Program-made: the position numbers and the translations under genes | Shown: piece by piece, positions 1-10,456 of the stretch | Numbering within the stretch: the first letter of the stretch is position 1 | Layout: every line of letters begins with the position of its first letter | Assembly (NCBI RefSeq): GCF_022347685.1 | Contig: NZ_JAKRGF010000009.1 | Location: 23,370 to 87,369 of the forward strand | Source: Thalassobius sp. Cn5-15 | Lineage (GTDB): Bacteria; Pseudomonadota; Alphaproteobacteria; Rhodobacterales; Rhodobacteraceae | DNA: 64,000 nt | Reading direction: 5' to 3' | Notes under the pieces: model-generated | What the model was told of the DNA's origin: nothing | The model's input: only the letters and a program-made list of their open reading frames with translations | Database searches by the model: none

Positions 1-753
1 ACCACCATAGCCGAAGGAGGGGTTGTTGTAATGGCCACCGATGCGTGGATCCAAGCTGATGCCTTCGATGATCTGGCGGGTGTCCATACCGCCGGCCATG
101 GCGTAGCTGTCCAGCTCGTTAAAGAAGGCAACACGCATCGCCAGATAGGTGTTGGCAAACAGTTTGATCGCCTCCGCCTCATTGGCATCGGTGAACAGAA
201 CCTCCACCTCTTTACGTTCGGCCCCTTCCAGCAGCAGATCGGCAAAGATGCGTGCGCGATCAGAACGTTCGCCAACAATGATCCGACTGGGGTGCAGGTT
301 GTCATAAAGCGCCCGGCCTTCGCGCAAAAACTCAGGGCTGAAGATCACCTGTTCGGTGCCGAGCCGCGCCCGCACGTCAGCAACAAAGCCGACAGGGATT
401 GTCGATTTGATCACGATGGTGGCGGCGGGGTTCAGGGCAATCACCTGCCCAATCACCGCTTCAACACTGGAAGTGTCGAAATAGTTTGTTTTCGGGTCAT
501 AGTTTGTCGGCGTTGCCACGATGACAAAATCCGCGTCCCCATAGGCCGCGGTCGCATCAGTGGTGGCCTGCAGGTTTAGGGTGCGGCCTTTCAGAAACTC
601 TTCGATATCAGGGTCGACGATCGGGCTTTGGCCCGCGTTGACCAGGGCCACGCGATCTTCACTGACATCAACGGCAACAACCGCATGGTTCTGCGCCAGC
701 AAAACGGCATTGGACAGGCCCACATACCCCAGACCTGCGACTGCAATTTTCAT
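1..753 (-). CDS. ugd: UDP-glucose/UDP-sugar 6-dehydrogenase, 3' part missing at window edge
   Basis: Reads from an ATG at 751-753 on the minus strand and runs off the left edge after 251 codons. The N-terminus has the NAD-binding Rossmann motif [10 protein letters not shown] (about residues 8-17), followed by ATPTNYD and the KSTIPVGF segment typical of the UDP-glucose dehydrogenase family. The visible part ends in SFGYGG, a few residues before the expected catalytic Cys, which therefore lies outside the window. The enzyme oxidises a UDP-hexose to the uronic acid using NAD+. It starts 12 bp after the manC stop, so it is probably the last gene seen of the rml-manC transcript. The exact substrate (UDP-Glc or a UDP-HexNAc) cannot be decided from this fragment; the short-form, E. 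coli Ugd-like opening favours UDP-glucose. Confidence 0.9.
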   Translation of the reverse strand, partial: MKIAVAGLGYVGLSNAVLLAQNHAVVAVDVSEDRVALVNAGQSPIVDPDIEEFLKGRTLNLQATTDATAAYGDADFVIVATPTNYDPKTNYFDTSSVEAVIGQVIALNPAATIVIKSTIPVGFVADVRARLGTEQVIFSPEFLREGRALYDNLHPSRIIVGERSDRARIFADLLLEGAERKEVEVLFTDANEAEAIKLFANTYLAMRVAFFNELDSYAMAGGMDTRQIIEGISLDPRIGGHYNNPSFGYGG

Positions 754-765
754 TTTAAAGTCCCT

Positions 766-2196
766 TTAATCCCGCGCGTAGACGTCTTCGTAGCGGATAA
801 TATCATCTTCGCCAACATAGGCGCCAGTCTGTACCTCGATCAGCACCATCGGCACTTTGCCGGGGTTTTCCATCCGGTGCACGGCGCCCAGCGGGATATA
901 GACCGACTGGTTTTCTGTCACCAGCTTCACCTCATCATCCACGGTGACGCGCGCGGTGCCTTCGACCACAATCCAATGCTCTGAGCGGTGCACATGGCTT
1001 TGCAGCGACAGCGCCGCGCCGGGGTGCACCATGATGCGTTTCACCTGGAAACGGCCGCCAACCACAAGGCTTTCAAACCAACCCCAGGGGCGGTGATCCT
1101 TAGGGAAGGTGGTGGCCTGTGCCGCGCCTTTTTCCTTCAACGCCGTGACCGCTTTCTTGACGCTTTGCGCACAGCTCATATCCGCCACCAGAACCGCGTC
1201 GTTCATCGCGATGGTCATGATGTTTTTGAGGCCAATGCCCACCACTTCCATATTGGGGCTCTCTGAGCGCAGCAGCGTGTCCTGACAGTCAATTGCCGTG
1301 GCGCCGTCCGAGGTCACAACGCCCTGCCCGTCCGGCCCGCTTTCACGCCAGACCGCATCCCAACCGCCAAGGTCGGACCAATCTGCATCAAAGGGCACGA
1401 CAGAAAGATTTACCGCCTTTTCCATCACCGCATAATCGATCGAGATATCTTCGGCCTCAGCCCAGGGGCCGGGCGCCAACCGCAGGAAGCCAAGGTCCAC
1501 CTGCGCCTCATCAAGCGCGGATGTCACCGGTGCGATCAGCGCAGGCGCATAGGCTTCAAAGGCGGCGATCATATCGGCAGCGCGGAACAGGAAGATGCCT
1601 GCGTTCCACTTAAAGTTGCCAGCCGCCAGCATCTCTGCCGCCCGCGCCGCATCGGGCTTTTCCACGAACCGCTTCAACGCCACAGCATTGCCAGTGGCGT
1701 CGGGCTGCGCTGCCAGTTCCAGATAGCCATAGGCGGTTTCCGCATGGCTGGGCGTGATGCCGAAGGTGACCAACTGCCCTGCGGTCACCGCTTCCATTCC
1801 TTTGGCCACGGCGGCGGCAAAGGCCTGCGCGTCCGGCACCACATGATCTGAGGGCGCCACCAGCAGCACCGCCTCAGGATCGGCGGCATGGGCCTTCAGC
1901 GCGGCGGCCAGCACGGCGGGGGCGGTGTTGCGCCCCTCAGGCTCGATCAGAATGGCGCCGGGGTCGATGCCCACGCCCTGCAACTGCTCGGTCACAATGA
2001 AGCGAAAATCGGAATTGGTCAGCACCATCGGCCGGTCATAGCTGACATCGCCCTGCACCCCGCTTAACCGCTGCGCCGCCGCCTGAAACAAGGTCGTTTC
2101 GCCCACAAGTGGTGCAAACTGTTTAGGATAGCTTTTACGCGACAGCGGCCAAAGGCGCGTACCTGAACCGCCACAGAGGAGAACGGGGGTGATCAT
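766..2196 (-). CDS. manC: Mannose-1-phosphate guanylyltransferase / mannose-6-phosphate isomerase
   Basis: A 476-residue bifunctional type II phosphomannose isomerase/GDP-mannose pyrophosphorylase. The N-terminal nucleotidyltransferase opens with LLCGGSGTRLWPLSR and has FVEKP in the middle. The C-terminal cupin-type isomerase half carries the HRSEHWIVVEGTA and GAVHRMENPG segments that bind metal and substrate. It makes GDP-mannose for mannose, fucose or rhamnose-type residues of surface polysaccharide. The reading frame is open 6 codons further upstream, but the Met at 2196 directly before ITPVLLCGG fits the family; neither candidate start has a strong Shine-Dalgarno. It lies 116 bp downstream of rmlA and 12 bp before ugd on the same strand. 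Confidence 0.92.
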   Translation of the reverse strand: MITPVLLCGGSGTRLWPLSRKSYPKQFAPLVGETTLFQAAAQRLSGVQGDVSYDRPMVLTNSDFRFIVTEQLQGVGIDPGAILIEPEGRNTAPAVLAAALKAHAADPEAVLLVAPSDHVVPDAQAFAAAVAKGMEAVTAGQLVTFGITPSHAETAYGYLELAAQPDATGNAVALKRFVEKPDAARAAEMLAAGNFKWNAGIFLFRAADMIAAFEAYAPALIAPVTSALDEAQVDLGFLRLAPGPWAEAEDISIDYAVMEKAVNLSVVPFDADWSDLGGWDAVWRESGPDGQGVVTSDGATAIDCQDTLLRSESPNMEVVGIGLKNIMTIAMNDAVLVADMSCAQSVKKAVTALKEKGAAQATTFPKDHRPWGWFESLVVGGRFQVKRIMVHPGAALSLQSHVHRSEHWIVVEGTARVTVDDEVKLVTENQSVYIPLGAVHRMENPGKVPMVLIEVQTGAYVGEDDIIRYEDVYARD

Positions 2197-2312
2197 TGAG
2201 CCAATCCATTTCATCAGAAAATATACCGTTCCTATGTGCTACGAAATGGCCTCCAGTTCAAACGCTAGATGCAGGTTTCCCCTTATTCTCTATGGCAGCA
2301 CCCTCAGGCGCC

Positions 2313-3199
<887 letters not shown>

Positions 3200-3203
<4 letters not shown>

Positions 3204-4057
3204 TGGGAAATATCCTTTAAATCAATCAGTACCCGCGACAGGCTTTCGCGCCAATCGGGACGGGAAATGCCAAAATCTGTGACCAGCGTTGTGCAGTCCA
3301 TGCGCGAATTTTCCGGACGTTTGGCGGGGGTCGGATAATCAGACGAAGGGATGTCGGTGACAGTCACCGCGCGGTCACTTCGCGCAAATGTTTCGCGCGC
3401 GAAACCGACCCAGCTGACATCCGGTGTGCCGGCAAAATGATAGGTGCCGCCCGCATGCGTGCCGGCCACCATCTGGCGGGCAATCGAAACACAAGCCGCA
3501 GCAATATCCGCCGCTGCCGTCGGCCCGCCAATCTGATCGGCCACGACACTCAGCGCATCGCGGCTTTCAGACAGGCGCAGCATGGTTTTCACAAAGTTTG
3601 CCCCATGGGCCGAAAACACCCAGGATGTGCGCAGGATCACATGGCGCCCGCCCGCCGCGCGAATGCCCTCTTCGCCGACCAGTTTGGACCGGCCATAAGC
3701 CCCCAACGGCGCGGTCGCATCACCCGGCTGCCACGCCGCCTGCCCCGATCCATCAAAAACATAATCGGTCGATATATGGATAAACGGAATATCCCGCGCC
3801 GCACAGGCCCGCGCCATCGCGGTGGGGGCATCCCCGTTCACCACGGTGGCCAGCGCCTCTTCCTCTTCGGCGCGATCAACGGCGGTGTAGGCGGCGGCGT
3901 TGATCACCACATCCGGCGCGTGGGTGGCAATCGCATCTGCACATCCCACCGGATCGCTCAAATCGGCCATCGCGCGATCGTGAAACTGCGCCCCGGGCAT
4001 GAGCCGCGCCAGCTCCCGCGCCACCTGACCGGTTTTGCCAAAGACCAGCAGCTTCAT
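3200..4057 (-). CDS. rmlD: dTDP-4-dehydrorhamnose reductase RmlD
   Basis: A 285-residue extended SDR that reduces dTDP-4-keto-L-rhamnose to dTDP-L-rhamnose with NAD(P)H. The glycine-rich cofactor motif is [11 protein letters not shown] near residue 8; STDYVFDG and the catalytic Tyr-Lys pair in YGRSK follow in the usual order. The start overlaps the rmlB stop by 4 bp and the stop overlaps rmlA by 4 bp. The codons for residues FARET (3389-3405 on the plus strand) contain an exact copy of the 16-bp core of the plasmid's putative parS palindrome, described separately. Confidence 0.96.
3390..3405. promoter_or_regulatory. Third parS-like palindrome, inside rmlD
   Basis: GTTTCGCGCGCGAAAC is a perfect 16-bp palindrome and is identical to the core of the two palindromes flanking parB (11923-11942 and 13105-13128). 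The outer T...A pair is present only on the left here, so it is slightly shorter than those. It lies in coding sequence, about 8.5 kb from the others. Whether ParB binds it is inference; it could arise by chance from the FARET codons. Confidence 0.5.
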
Positions 4058-5103
4058 GCCTTCACCCCCAGCCGTTCACCAACGCCCTGACGGTCCTGCA
4101 ACGCACGCCACCACGCTTCATTGCTCAGATACCACTGCACAGTTTTGCGCAGCCCTTCCTCCACCGTCACCGAAGGACGCCAGCCCAGCTCGTCGCGGAT
4201 GCGCGTGGGGTCGATGGCATAGCGGGCATCATGGCCGGGACGATCGGTGACAAAGGTGATCAGATCGCCGTAGGATCCTGCGTCGCGCGGGCGCAACTCA
4301 TCCAGGATTGCGCACAGCGCCTGCACCAGTTGCAGATTGCTGCACTCATTTTCGCCGCCGATATTGTAGCTGCGGCCCAGCTGGCCCTTCTCCACCACCA
4401 AGAGCAGCGCGTCAGCGTGATCTTCGACATAAAGCCAGTCACGCACGTTCGATCCATCGCCATAGATCGGCAGCGGCTTGCCTGCCAGCGCGTTCAGAAT
4501 AACCACCGGAATCAGCTTTTCGGGGAAGTGATAGGGCCCGTAGTTGTTCGAACAATTGGTCAGCAGAACCGGCAACCCATACGTCTCCGCCCAGGCGCGC
4601 ACCAGATGGTCCGAGGCCGCTTTTGAGGCGGAATAGGGACTGCGCGGGTCATAAGAGGTGGCTTCGGTGAACTGCACCTCAGGATCCGCAGGCAGCGAGC
4701 CGTACACCTCATCGGTGGAAATATGATGGAAACGGAAGCTGTCTGATCGCCCCTGATCCAGCCAGTATTTGCGCGCCGCCTCCAGCATGTTGAAAGTGCC
4801 GGTGATATTGGTGTCGATGAAATCCGACGGCCCGTCGATGGAGCGATCCACATGGCTTTCTGCGGCCAGATGCATGATCACATCGGGCTGGGTCTGCGCC
4901 AGCACGCGGTCCAGCGCGGCACGATCACGGATGTCGGCCTGCACGAACTGATAGTTCGGGTGATCTGCAACAGAGGCGACGTTGTCCAGACAGGCGGCAT
5001 AGGTCAGCGCATCCAGATTGACCACCTGATGGCCGCGCGCAATCGCCAGTCGCACCACCGCCGATCCAATGAAGCCCGCACCACCGGTTACCAAAATCTT
5101 CAT
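4054..5103 (-). CDS. rmlB: dTDP-glucose 4,6-dehydratase RmlB
   Basis: A 349-residue SDR converting dTDP-glucose to dTDP-4-keto-6-deoxyglucose. The start is set at the ATG at 5101-5103, which begins [19 protein letters not shown]; the open frame continues upstream but only as antisense of rmlC. The catalytic STDEVYG segment, the YSASK Tyr-Lys motif and the [14 protein letters not shown] substrate loop are all intact. It begins 4 bp after the rmlC stop and overlaps rmlD by 4 bp. Confidence 0.97.
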   Translation of the reverse strand: MKILVTGGAGFIGSAVVRLAIARGHQVVNLDALTYAACLDNVASVADHPNYQFVQADIRDRAALDRVLAQTQPDVIMHLAAESHVDRSIDGPSDFIDTNITGTFNMLEAARKYWLDQGRSDSFRFHHISTDEVYGSLPADPEVQFTEATSYDPRSPYSASKAASDHLVRAWAETYGLPVLLTNCSNNYGPYHFPEKLIPVVILNALAGKPLPIYGDGSNVRDWLYVEDHADALLLVVEKGQLGRSYNIGGENECSNLQLVQALCAILDELRPRDAGSYGDLITFVTDRPGHDARYAIDPTRIRDELGWRPSVTVEEGLRKTVQWYLSNEAWWRALQDRQGVGERLGVKA

Positions 5104-5107
5104 TCTC

Positions 5108-5665
5108 TTAGTCCTCAAACACAAAAGGGCTGTCAAAATCAGCGAGTGCTGGCGCAACCTCATCCTTGGCCGACAGAATGGGCGCAGCACCCACCTCTGG
5201 CCACTGAACACCACAACTGTCCCAACGCACCGCGCCATCACAGTCCGGCGCGTAATAGTCTGAACATTTATAAACAATCTCGGTATCGGGTTGCAGCGTG
5301 ATGAACCCATGCAGGAAGCCTGCGGGCACCAACAACTGCTTGCCATTGTCAAAGCTCAGCTCGGTCCCGAACCATTGACCATAAGTGGGACTGCCCTTGC
5401 GGATATCGACCGCCACATCATAGAGCGCCCCGCGCCCACAGCGGACAAGTTTCACCTGCGCATGCGGGGGCGCCTGAAAGTGCAAACCACGCACTGTCCC
5501 CACCTCGCGCGACAGCGAATGGTTGTCCTGCACAAACTCGGTTGTGATGCCATGTTCCGCCATGCGCTGGTGGCTGTAGCTTTCACTGAAAAAGCCGCGA
5601 TGATCACCAAAACGGGCGGGCGTCAGCACCAGCACCCCGGGAAGGGAGGTTTGTTCTACGTTCAC
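5108..5665 (-). CDS. rmlC: dTDP-4-dehydrorhamnose 3,5-epimerase RmlC, GTG start
   Basis: A 185-residue cupin epimerase for dTDP-4-keto-6-deoxyglucose. Visible motifs are the RGLHFQ catalytic His segment, [18 protein letters not shown] and the [17 protein letters not shown] substrate segment. The start is GTG (5663-5665); an in-frame TGA lies two codons upstream, so no longer protein is possible. It is the first gene of the minus-strand rmlCBDA-manC-ugd operon, and the promoter should lie in 5666-5900. Rhamnose operons on roseobacter plasmids are associated with biofilm formation (established for related plasmids; inferred here). Confidence 0.95.
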   Translation of the reverse strand: MNVEQTSLPGVLVLTPARFGDHRGFFSESYSHQRMAEHGITTEFVQDNHSLSREVGTVRGLHFQAPPHAQVKLVRCGRGALYDVAVDIRKGSPTYGQWFGTELSFDNGKQLLVPAGFLHGFITLQPDTEIVYKCSDYYAPDCDGAVRWDSCGVQWPEVGAAPILSAKDEVAPALADFDSPFVFED

Positions 5666-6003
5666 TGTTCAAAATCCACGCAAATATCAGGGTGCACTGA
5701 CACCCCTGTCCCCCTTTATGGCACAATACCCCGCTCTAGGAATGGAGGTTTTTGCAGGACCACCCACTGGCCCAGATGGCGAAGAAAGCCCTGCTATTTC
5801 CTGCCACCGTCCCCAACGCCCTGCCGCACCCAAGCAAAAGACCGACCGAAAGACCGGCCCAAAACCCACACAACAGACAGGGCCGCGCCGTGCTCAACGC
5901 GCAGAATACGCTATGTCATAGCGAAGGCCGCCCCGTGAGGGGCGGCCGTTTTTGCAGGCCGTTTCGGCCAAAGATTTTAGAAGGCCGCGACGCCAGGTCA
6001 GGT
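5666..6003. other. Intergenic region between rmlC and the M10 protease gene
   Basis: This 338-bp gap separates the rmlC start from the stop of the protease gene, both on the minus strand. It must hold the rml operon promoter. I see one strong hairpin (5926-5947, listed separately) and no convincing small gene. Open frames across it are low-complexity and lack recognisable protein features. Confidence 0.5.
5926..5953. terminator. GC-rich hairpin downstream of the protease gene
   Basis: A 9-bp perfect stem (GGCCGCCCC / GGGGCGGCC, loop GTGA) spans 5926-5947, followed on the plus strand by GTTTTT. Its place, about 55 bp after the protease stop, suggests it ends that minus-strand transcript. The T-run, however, lies on the plus-strand side, so the orientation is ambiguous. 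Confidence 0.55.
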
Positions 6004-8157
6004 TCAGAACACATCGATCGCGCCGGCCAGGGCGCTGGCGTCATTGGCGCCCAGAACGGTCAGATAGTCGCCGTTGAAATTGAACACCGTGCCCCAGCTG
6101 TGCACCGTCGCGTAGGTGGAGATCACCTGCGCATCGGTCAGCGTGCCGGACCACAGCGCATCATCAAGGCGCAGCCGGTCGCCCTCCCCGATGGAGAAGT
6201 CACGCACCTCATCATTGCCGGTGCCGGGCGCAAAGATGAACGTATCGCCCCCCGTGCCGCCCACCAGCGTGTCGTTGCCCCATTGGCCCGACAGGGTGTC
6301 GCTGTCCGCACCGCCATAGATCAGGTCGTTGTCACCGCCGCCCGACAGGCTGTCGTTGCCCGCACCGCCCCAGAGGGTGTCACTGCCTTCGTCCCCATAA
6401 AGCGTGTCATTGTCCGCCCCGGCATAAAGCACATCATTGCCACTGCCGCCCCAGATCTGGTCTGCGCCATCACCGCCGCCCACAGTGTCCGCACCGGCGC
6501 CACCATAGATCACATCGCCTTCGCTGCCGCCCCAGATCTCATCATCGCCACCGTCACCGCCGATGGTGTCGGCGCCGCTGCCGCCATAGATGCTGTCGTC
6601 ACCGCCCCCACCCCAGAGGGCATCGGCCCCCGCTTCGCCACCAAAACGGTCGTTGCCCGCACCGCCATAGGCTGTGTCATTGCCGCTGCCGCCCCACAGC
6701 TGGTCATGGCCGTCGCCGCCGCCCAGCACATCGTTGCCGCCATTGCCAAAGACCAGATCATCGCCGTTGTTCGCCCAGACCGTGTCATTGCCGCCATTGG
6801 CGGTGATGGTGTTGGCCACCCAGTTGCCACTGATCAGGTCGCTGCCCGCGCCGGTGATCAGCTGTTCGATGACGGTGTCCCGGGCAATCCCGAGATTGCC
6901 GATGCCGCCCCGCACATCCGAAAAGGTCGAATGCCACAGGCTGATCCGGTCATCGGTGGTCGAGGTGGAGAGGTCCAGCGTATCCCAGCCCTCCTGATCA
7001 TAGATCGTCAGCGCCACCGCGCGACCGCTGTATGTGGCAGAGGTGGTGCCATTGGCCAGGTCGGTGAACAGCTGGCCCAGGGATCCGGTCAGCGTGGTGT
7101 TGGCGCCCCAGGTGGTGTTTCCGGCGGTGAGACCACTGCCGCCGGGGGCGCCATATAGGGTCTGTATCGCCACAATATCGGCCATCATCGTCGTGGGCAG
7201 GAACCCCTCGGAGGCATTCACTGTAGGGTTATCGGTCTGGCTGAAATAGGACATCACCGACATCTGCCAGCTGTCATTGGTAAAGGTGGCATCACTGCCA
7301 TATTGGGCGTTGCCGTTGTAGCTGCCCTGATGGCCCAGACCCAGCGCATGGCCGATCTCGTGAATGTAGGTCTGCAGCGAATAGCTGTCCATGCTGGTGC
7401 CATAGGTGCTGACCCAACTGGTGGAGACATTGACCTGAGACGAGATGATCTGCCCGCCACTGAAGGACGAGGTGGAAAAGGCCCCGCTTTCACTGTCATC
7501 AAAGGTGATCTGGCCGCCGCTCGTCACCTCGGTAAAGCGCAGGTTGGCAACCATCGCCCAGGCCTCCAGCGCCCAACGGGCCAGCTGCTGGCCGTCACTG
7601 GTCAGCGCGGTGAGGTTGACGGTAATCTCATTGGACTGGCTGGTGTCAAAGGCACGTCGACCGCCGTTATTGGCCCAGTACCCATCGGTCAGGAAGGTGG
7701 CCAGTTCATCCAGCGTGGCCGGTTCCGGCGCGTCCCGTTCGGAAATCGCCAACGTGTACGTCCCTGTGGTGCGATCGGCAAAGGAGCCCGCCACCACATA
7801 ATAGGTGCCGGTGGTCGACACGGTGTAGTTCAACAGAGAGTTCAGGCTGGCGCCACCATCATCATTGCTGGCCAGCAGCCGCCCGCCGCCATCATAAAGA
7901 CGCAGGTAAGGATCGCTCAGTGTGTCCCCCGTGAGCGAGATGGCATAGCTGTCCCCTGCCGTCAGCGTCACCGCCACCCAATCGCGATCCCCGGCTGAAG
8001 CCAGATCACCGGAAAACGTATCGCCCACCTCCATCCGGTAGCTGGTGGCCACACTGTCACCGGCATCATCAGATTCCAGCAGCGCAGCACTGTTGGGCAG
8101 GGGGACAAAGGCGCAGTCGGGCGCCAGCGGCTGGAATTGAGCGCAGATCGTACACAT
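6004..8157 (-). CDS. Secreted serralysin-like M10 metalloprotease with RTX repeats
   Basis: A 717-residue extracellular zinc protease. The N-terminus (MCTICAQF) has no Sec signal. Residues about 30-140 resemble a bacterial pre-peptidase (PPC) domain (SGDLASAGDRDWVAVTLTAG, then SLTGDTLSDPYLRLYD). The catalytic domain has the zinc motif HEIGHALGLGH and a downstream Met-turn SVMSYFS. From roughly residue 430 there are many GG-x-G-x-D calcium-binding nonapeptides, ending in a hydrophobic C-terminus (AGAIDVF), the layout of a type I secreted protein. No type I secretion genes are visible in this window. The mRNA leader contains a four-copy 14-bp tandem repeat. Confidence 0.93.
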   Translation of the reverse strand: MCTICAQFQPLAPDCAFVPLPNSAALLESDDAGDSVATSYRMEVGDTFSGDLASAGDRDWVAVTLTAGDSYAISLTGDTLSDPYLRLYDGGGRLLASNDDGGASLNSLLNYTVSTTGTYYVVAGSFADRTTGTYTLAISERDAPEPATLDELATFLTDGYWANNGGRRAFDTSQSNEITVNLTALTSDGQQLARWALEAWAMVANLRFTEVTSGGQITFDDSESGAFSTSSFSGGQIISSQVNVSTSWVSTYGTSMDSYSLQTYIHEIGHALGLGHQGSYNGNAQYGSDATFTNDSWQMSVMSYFSQTDNPTVNASEGFLPTTMMADIVAIQTLYGAPGGSGLTAGNTTWGANTTLTGSLGQLFTDLANGTTSATYSGRAVALTIYDQEGWDTLDLSTSTTDDRISLWHSTFSDVRGGIGNLGIARDTVIEQLITGAGSDLISGNWVANTITANGGNDTVWANNGDDLVFGNGGNDVLGGGDGHDQLWGGSGNDTAYGGAGNDRFGGEAGADALWGGGGDDSIYGGSGADTIGGDGGDDEIWGGSEGDVIYGGAGADTVGGGDGADQIWGGSGNDVLYAGADNDTLYGDEGSDTLWGGAGNDSLSGGGDNDLIYGGADSDTLSGQWGNDTLVGGTGGDTFIFAPGTGNDEVRDFSIGEGDRLRLDDALWSGTLTDAQVISTYATVHSWGTVFNFNGDYLTVLGANDASALAGAIDVF

Positions 8158-8206
8158 GGGCTGTTGTCGTCTTTCTCTCTTGGGCGTGGCCTGCGGCGGC
8201 AGGCTG

Positions 8207-8261
8207 CATCATTCGGGCCAATTCACTCAGGCCAGATCATTCGGGCCAGATCATTCAGGCA
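8207..8261. repeat. Four imperfect 14-bp tandem repeats before the protease start
   Basis: Four head-to-tail units of the form GATCATTCGGGCCA occupy about 8207-8261 (the second and fourth are diverged: ATTCACTCAGGCCA and GATCATTCAGGCA). They sit 50-105 bp upstream of the protease ATG and run over the stop codon of the preceding gene. They may be a regulator-binding array or simply slippage-derived sequence. Confidence 0.75.
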
Positions 8262-8733
8262 GCCCGCTGATCCTCACAAGGTCGCGGGCAAATCGGGTCA
8301 TCATTGCGGTGCTAAGGCTGCGGTCGGTGGCGCTGAAGGTCAGATCGGGGCCGGTCGTCCACCCTGTGCGTTGATCCGTGCCGCCCTGCCCCTGCCACTC
8401 CAGATGCGCGGTCATATGGCTGTCGCTGCGGTCGCTGATCTGCAGCCGCACCGAAAGCGGCAGCGGCGGCACAGCCTGCGCCCTGCCCTGCAGCTCGGCC
8501 AACACGGCAGCGCAGAGCGCGTCACTCAGGGCCGTTCCCTCGTCAGGACATGTCAGCTCCATTGCCGGGCGCTGCGGTTTCGATCCCGCCTGCGCCGCAT
8601 AATCACCCTCTGTCATCACACCCTCTGCCATCCAGAACAGCACGGCACAGAGGCCCACGCAGAAACGCGCAGAAAGGCCGGTCCAACCCGCCCCCGCCAT
8701 CGCCCGCGGCGATCTGCGACACACGATCTGCAT
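8251..8733 (-). CDS. Small exported protein of unknown function
   Basis: 160 residues, not recognised. A hydrophobic stretch near residues 20-40 (ARFCVGLCAVLFWMAEG) after a basic N-terminus looks like a signal peptide or anchor. The remainder is soluble-looking with two Cys residues (LTCPDEGTALSDALCAAV) that could form a disulfide. An AGGAAG sequence precedes the ATG by about 8 bp. It lies directly upstream of, and co-directional with, the M10 protease, so a role as inhibitor, chaperone or partner of the protease is possible but unsupported by motif. Confidence 0.6.
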   Translation of the reverse strand: MQIVCRRSPRAMAGAGWTGLSARFCVGLCAVLFWMAEGVMTEGDYAAQAGSKPQRPAMELTCPDEGTALSDALCAAVLAELQGRAQAVPPLPLSVRLQISDRSDSHMTAHLEWQGQGGTDQRTGWTTGPDLTFSATDRSLSTAMMTRFARDLVRISGLPE

Positions 8734-8982
8734 GATCTGTCTTCCTGCTCTTCGATCCTCTTGGGATTGCTCCGCTGTGCTGGACCTCTGTGGGCCTCTG
8801 GCCTATCGCATCGCAACCAATGGTACAGGCCGCACCCGCAGTGGGCGAATCCGGCCAAATCATCATGGCCATGTTCACCGCCTCCCCCCGTGCAAGTCAA
8901 GGCGACACACCCGCCCCAGCAGGATCACGCGACACCCGATGCAGCCCCTCCACACACGATCCCCCCGCGATGATCAAACCCC

Positions 8983-10125
8983 TTAAGGCTGACGCGCGAT
9001 ACGGCCCTGTAACCATGCCAGAAAGGCTTTGTCCGGCGCATGCACCCGCACCCGACCCGTATCCGCCCAAAACCGGCGCCACTCTGCCTCCAGCGCGTAG
9101 ACATCCGCACCGGGCGCCATCAGCCGTGCCTCGGCCAATGCCTCTTCAGACAATTGCGGCACATCCGCCCCCTGCCCCGTTTGCGCGGGTCCCACCGAAC
9201 TGACCACCTGCCCCTGACGGGTAAAGACGATCAGATCCCCCGCCTCTTCATGGATGTCATAATCGGGCAGGTTGGCGGCCGCGATCATCTTGCGCACCGC
9301 CGCGCGAAACACCCGCAGGGGTGCGGTGGATCCGGCTTTCTTGTGCAACACCGCCAGGCTCACCTGCCATTCGGGCTGACGACCACAGTGTTTGCGCGCC
9401 AGCTCATAAATCCGCCGCTCCAGCGGTTTACGCAGACGAAAATAATCACGGTTCAGCGTCAGTACCGATTTCGACAGCACCGCACGATACAGCCATTCAC
9501 TCAGCGTTACCGTCACATTGACCATCCGCCCGCCGCGGGATTTGCGCACGATCTCCCAGCGCTCAATCAGGCCAAAGCCGCTGGTCACTTCCTGACCGCC
9601 GGTTTCCAGATTGGTGGTGATCCGCGTGCCCGCCAGCCGTTCAAACGCCTCGCGCAAGCGGGTGTAACTGTCGCCGCCCGTGTCCCGGTTTGTCGCCACC
9701 AGAAGATCATGCGCCTTCAGCTGCAGGGTGCGCGAAATCTCACGCCCCGCATTCAGCGCCGCCACCAGCTGGCTGATGCAGTAGATCAGAATATCCTTGT
9801 CATGGATCGTCGCCCGTCCCCGCACCGAGGGCGTCACCTGCACCTCTACCCCATTGTGGGCATAGCTGAGGATGCGTCGATCCGGCCGGGTCGAGAGCGA
9901 AAAGATCGGATGCTCCATCGAACCCAGATCATCCTTGGGACTGGCCTCGAAAATATCGCAGACGAAGAGATCACCGGTGGGATGACGGTCGGGCAACATC
10001 CCCCCCATAGGTGCAACCGCGCTCATCGCTGTCGCCCCGCTGAATCTGTGCCGTGATGCCGCTGTCTCACGCCCATCTGAATGTCCTGTGCCTGCTCTTG
10101 CCATGATGTGGGGGATGTTTTCCAT
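8983..10125 (-). CDS. repA: RepA-type plasmid replication initiator
   Basis: A 380-residue initiator of the Rhodobacteraceae RepA family (Pfam 'replication initiator protein A' type). Recognisable features are IFSLSTRPDRRILSYAHNGVEVQVTPS, the KDILIYCISQLVAAL helix, the DNA-binding core GGDSYTRLREAFERLAGTRI, and SRGGRMVNVTVTLSEWLYRAVL followed by FRLRKPLERRIYELARKHCG. It should bind the iterons directly upstream of its start (10146-10269). GGAGGG lies immediately before the chosen ATG, so a slightly later start (Met at 10104) is possible. It is divergent from parA, with the origin between them, as in other roseobacter RepA replicons. Confidence 0.93.
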   Translation of the reverse strand: MENIPHIMARAGTGHSDGRETAASRHRFSGATAMSAVAPMGGMLPDRHPTGDLFVCDIFEASPKDDLGSMEHPIFSLSTRPDRRILSYAHNGVEVQVTPSVRGRATIHDKDILIYCISQLVAALNAGREISRTLQLKAHDLLVATNRDTGGDSYTRLREAFERLAGTRITTNLETGGQEVTSGFGLIERWEIVRKSRGGRMVNVTVTLSEWLYRAVLSKSVLTLNRDYFRLRKPLERRIYELARKHCGRQPEWQVSLAVLHKKAGSTAPLRVFRAAVRKMIAAANLPDYDIHEEAGDLIVFTRQGQVVSSVGPAQTGQGADVPQLSEEALAEARLMAPGADVYALEAEWRRFWADTGRVRVHAPDKAFLAWLQGRIARQP

Positions 10126-10145
10126 CCCTCCGACTCCCCCGTTTT

Positions 10146-10269
10146 CGGGGTTTCAGTGACACCCTAAAGTTATCCACAGGCCGCGTCCAGCCAACACCGC
10201 CGCGCCTTCGCCGTTTCAGAGTCACTCGAGCGGGGTTTCTGAATCACCATATCGGGGTTTCAGAGTCGC
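10146..10269. repeat. Iterons for RepA
   Basis: Four related 17-18-mers with consensus CGGGGTTTCAGAGTCAC: CGGGGTTTCAGTGACAC (10146-10162), TCGCCGTTTCAGAGTCAC ending at about 10225, CGGGGTTTCTGAATCAC (10231-10247) and CGGGGTTTCAGAGTCGC (10253-10269). The last three repeat at exactly 22-bp intervals, two helical turns, placing RepA on one DNA face. Confidence 0.85.
10170..10178 (+). promoter_or_regulatory. DnaA box
   Basis: TTATCCACA, a perfect consensus DnaA-binding site, lies between the first iteron and the three tandem iterons. Confidence 0.85.
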
Positions 10270-10389
10270 TTATGCCAAAATGAAAGCACAAAAATCATTT
10301 TTAATCAGAGGTTTGCTCAAATCATTCGCGCCCCGTAACTATATAATAACTAAATTCTAACAAGAAAAATTCACTTCCAGCCTCTCCGC

Positions 10390-10456
10390 AGACGTTTTTC
10401 CCTGCAATTTCCGCTGCTTTTTTGCTAAGAAAGACAGGAGGAAGAGACGTTTTTCC
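10390..10456. repeat. Two direct repeats AGACGTTTTTCC upstream of parA
   Basis: Identical 12-mers at 10390-10401 and 10445-10456, 55 bp apart centre to centre, in the parA leader. They are candidate operator sites for autoregulation by ParA or for an incompatibility determinant. No other copy was noticed in the window. Confidence 0.6.

Noticed and set aside
5752..7158. Long plus-strand open frame of 468 codons opposite the protease gene
   Set aside because: It is antisense to the RTX repeats and C-terminal half of the metalloprotease; composition is repetitive Ala/Val/Ile with no recognisable domain.
8207..8261. CRISPR array
   Set aside because: Units are contiguous 14-mers without spacers, and no cas genes are present.
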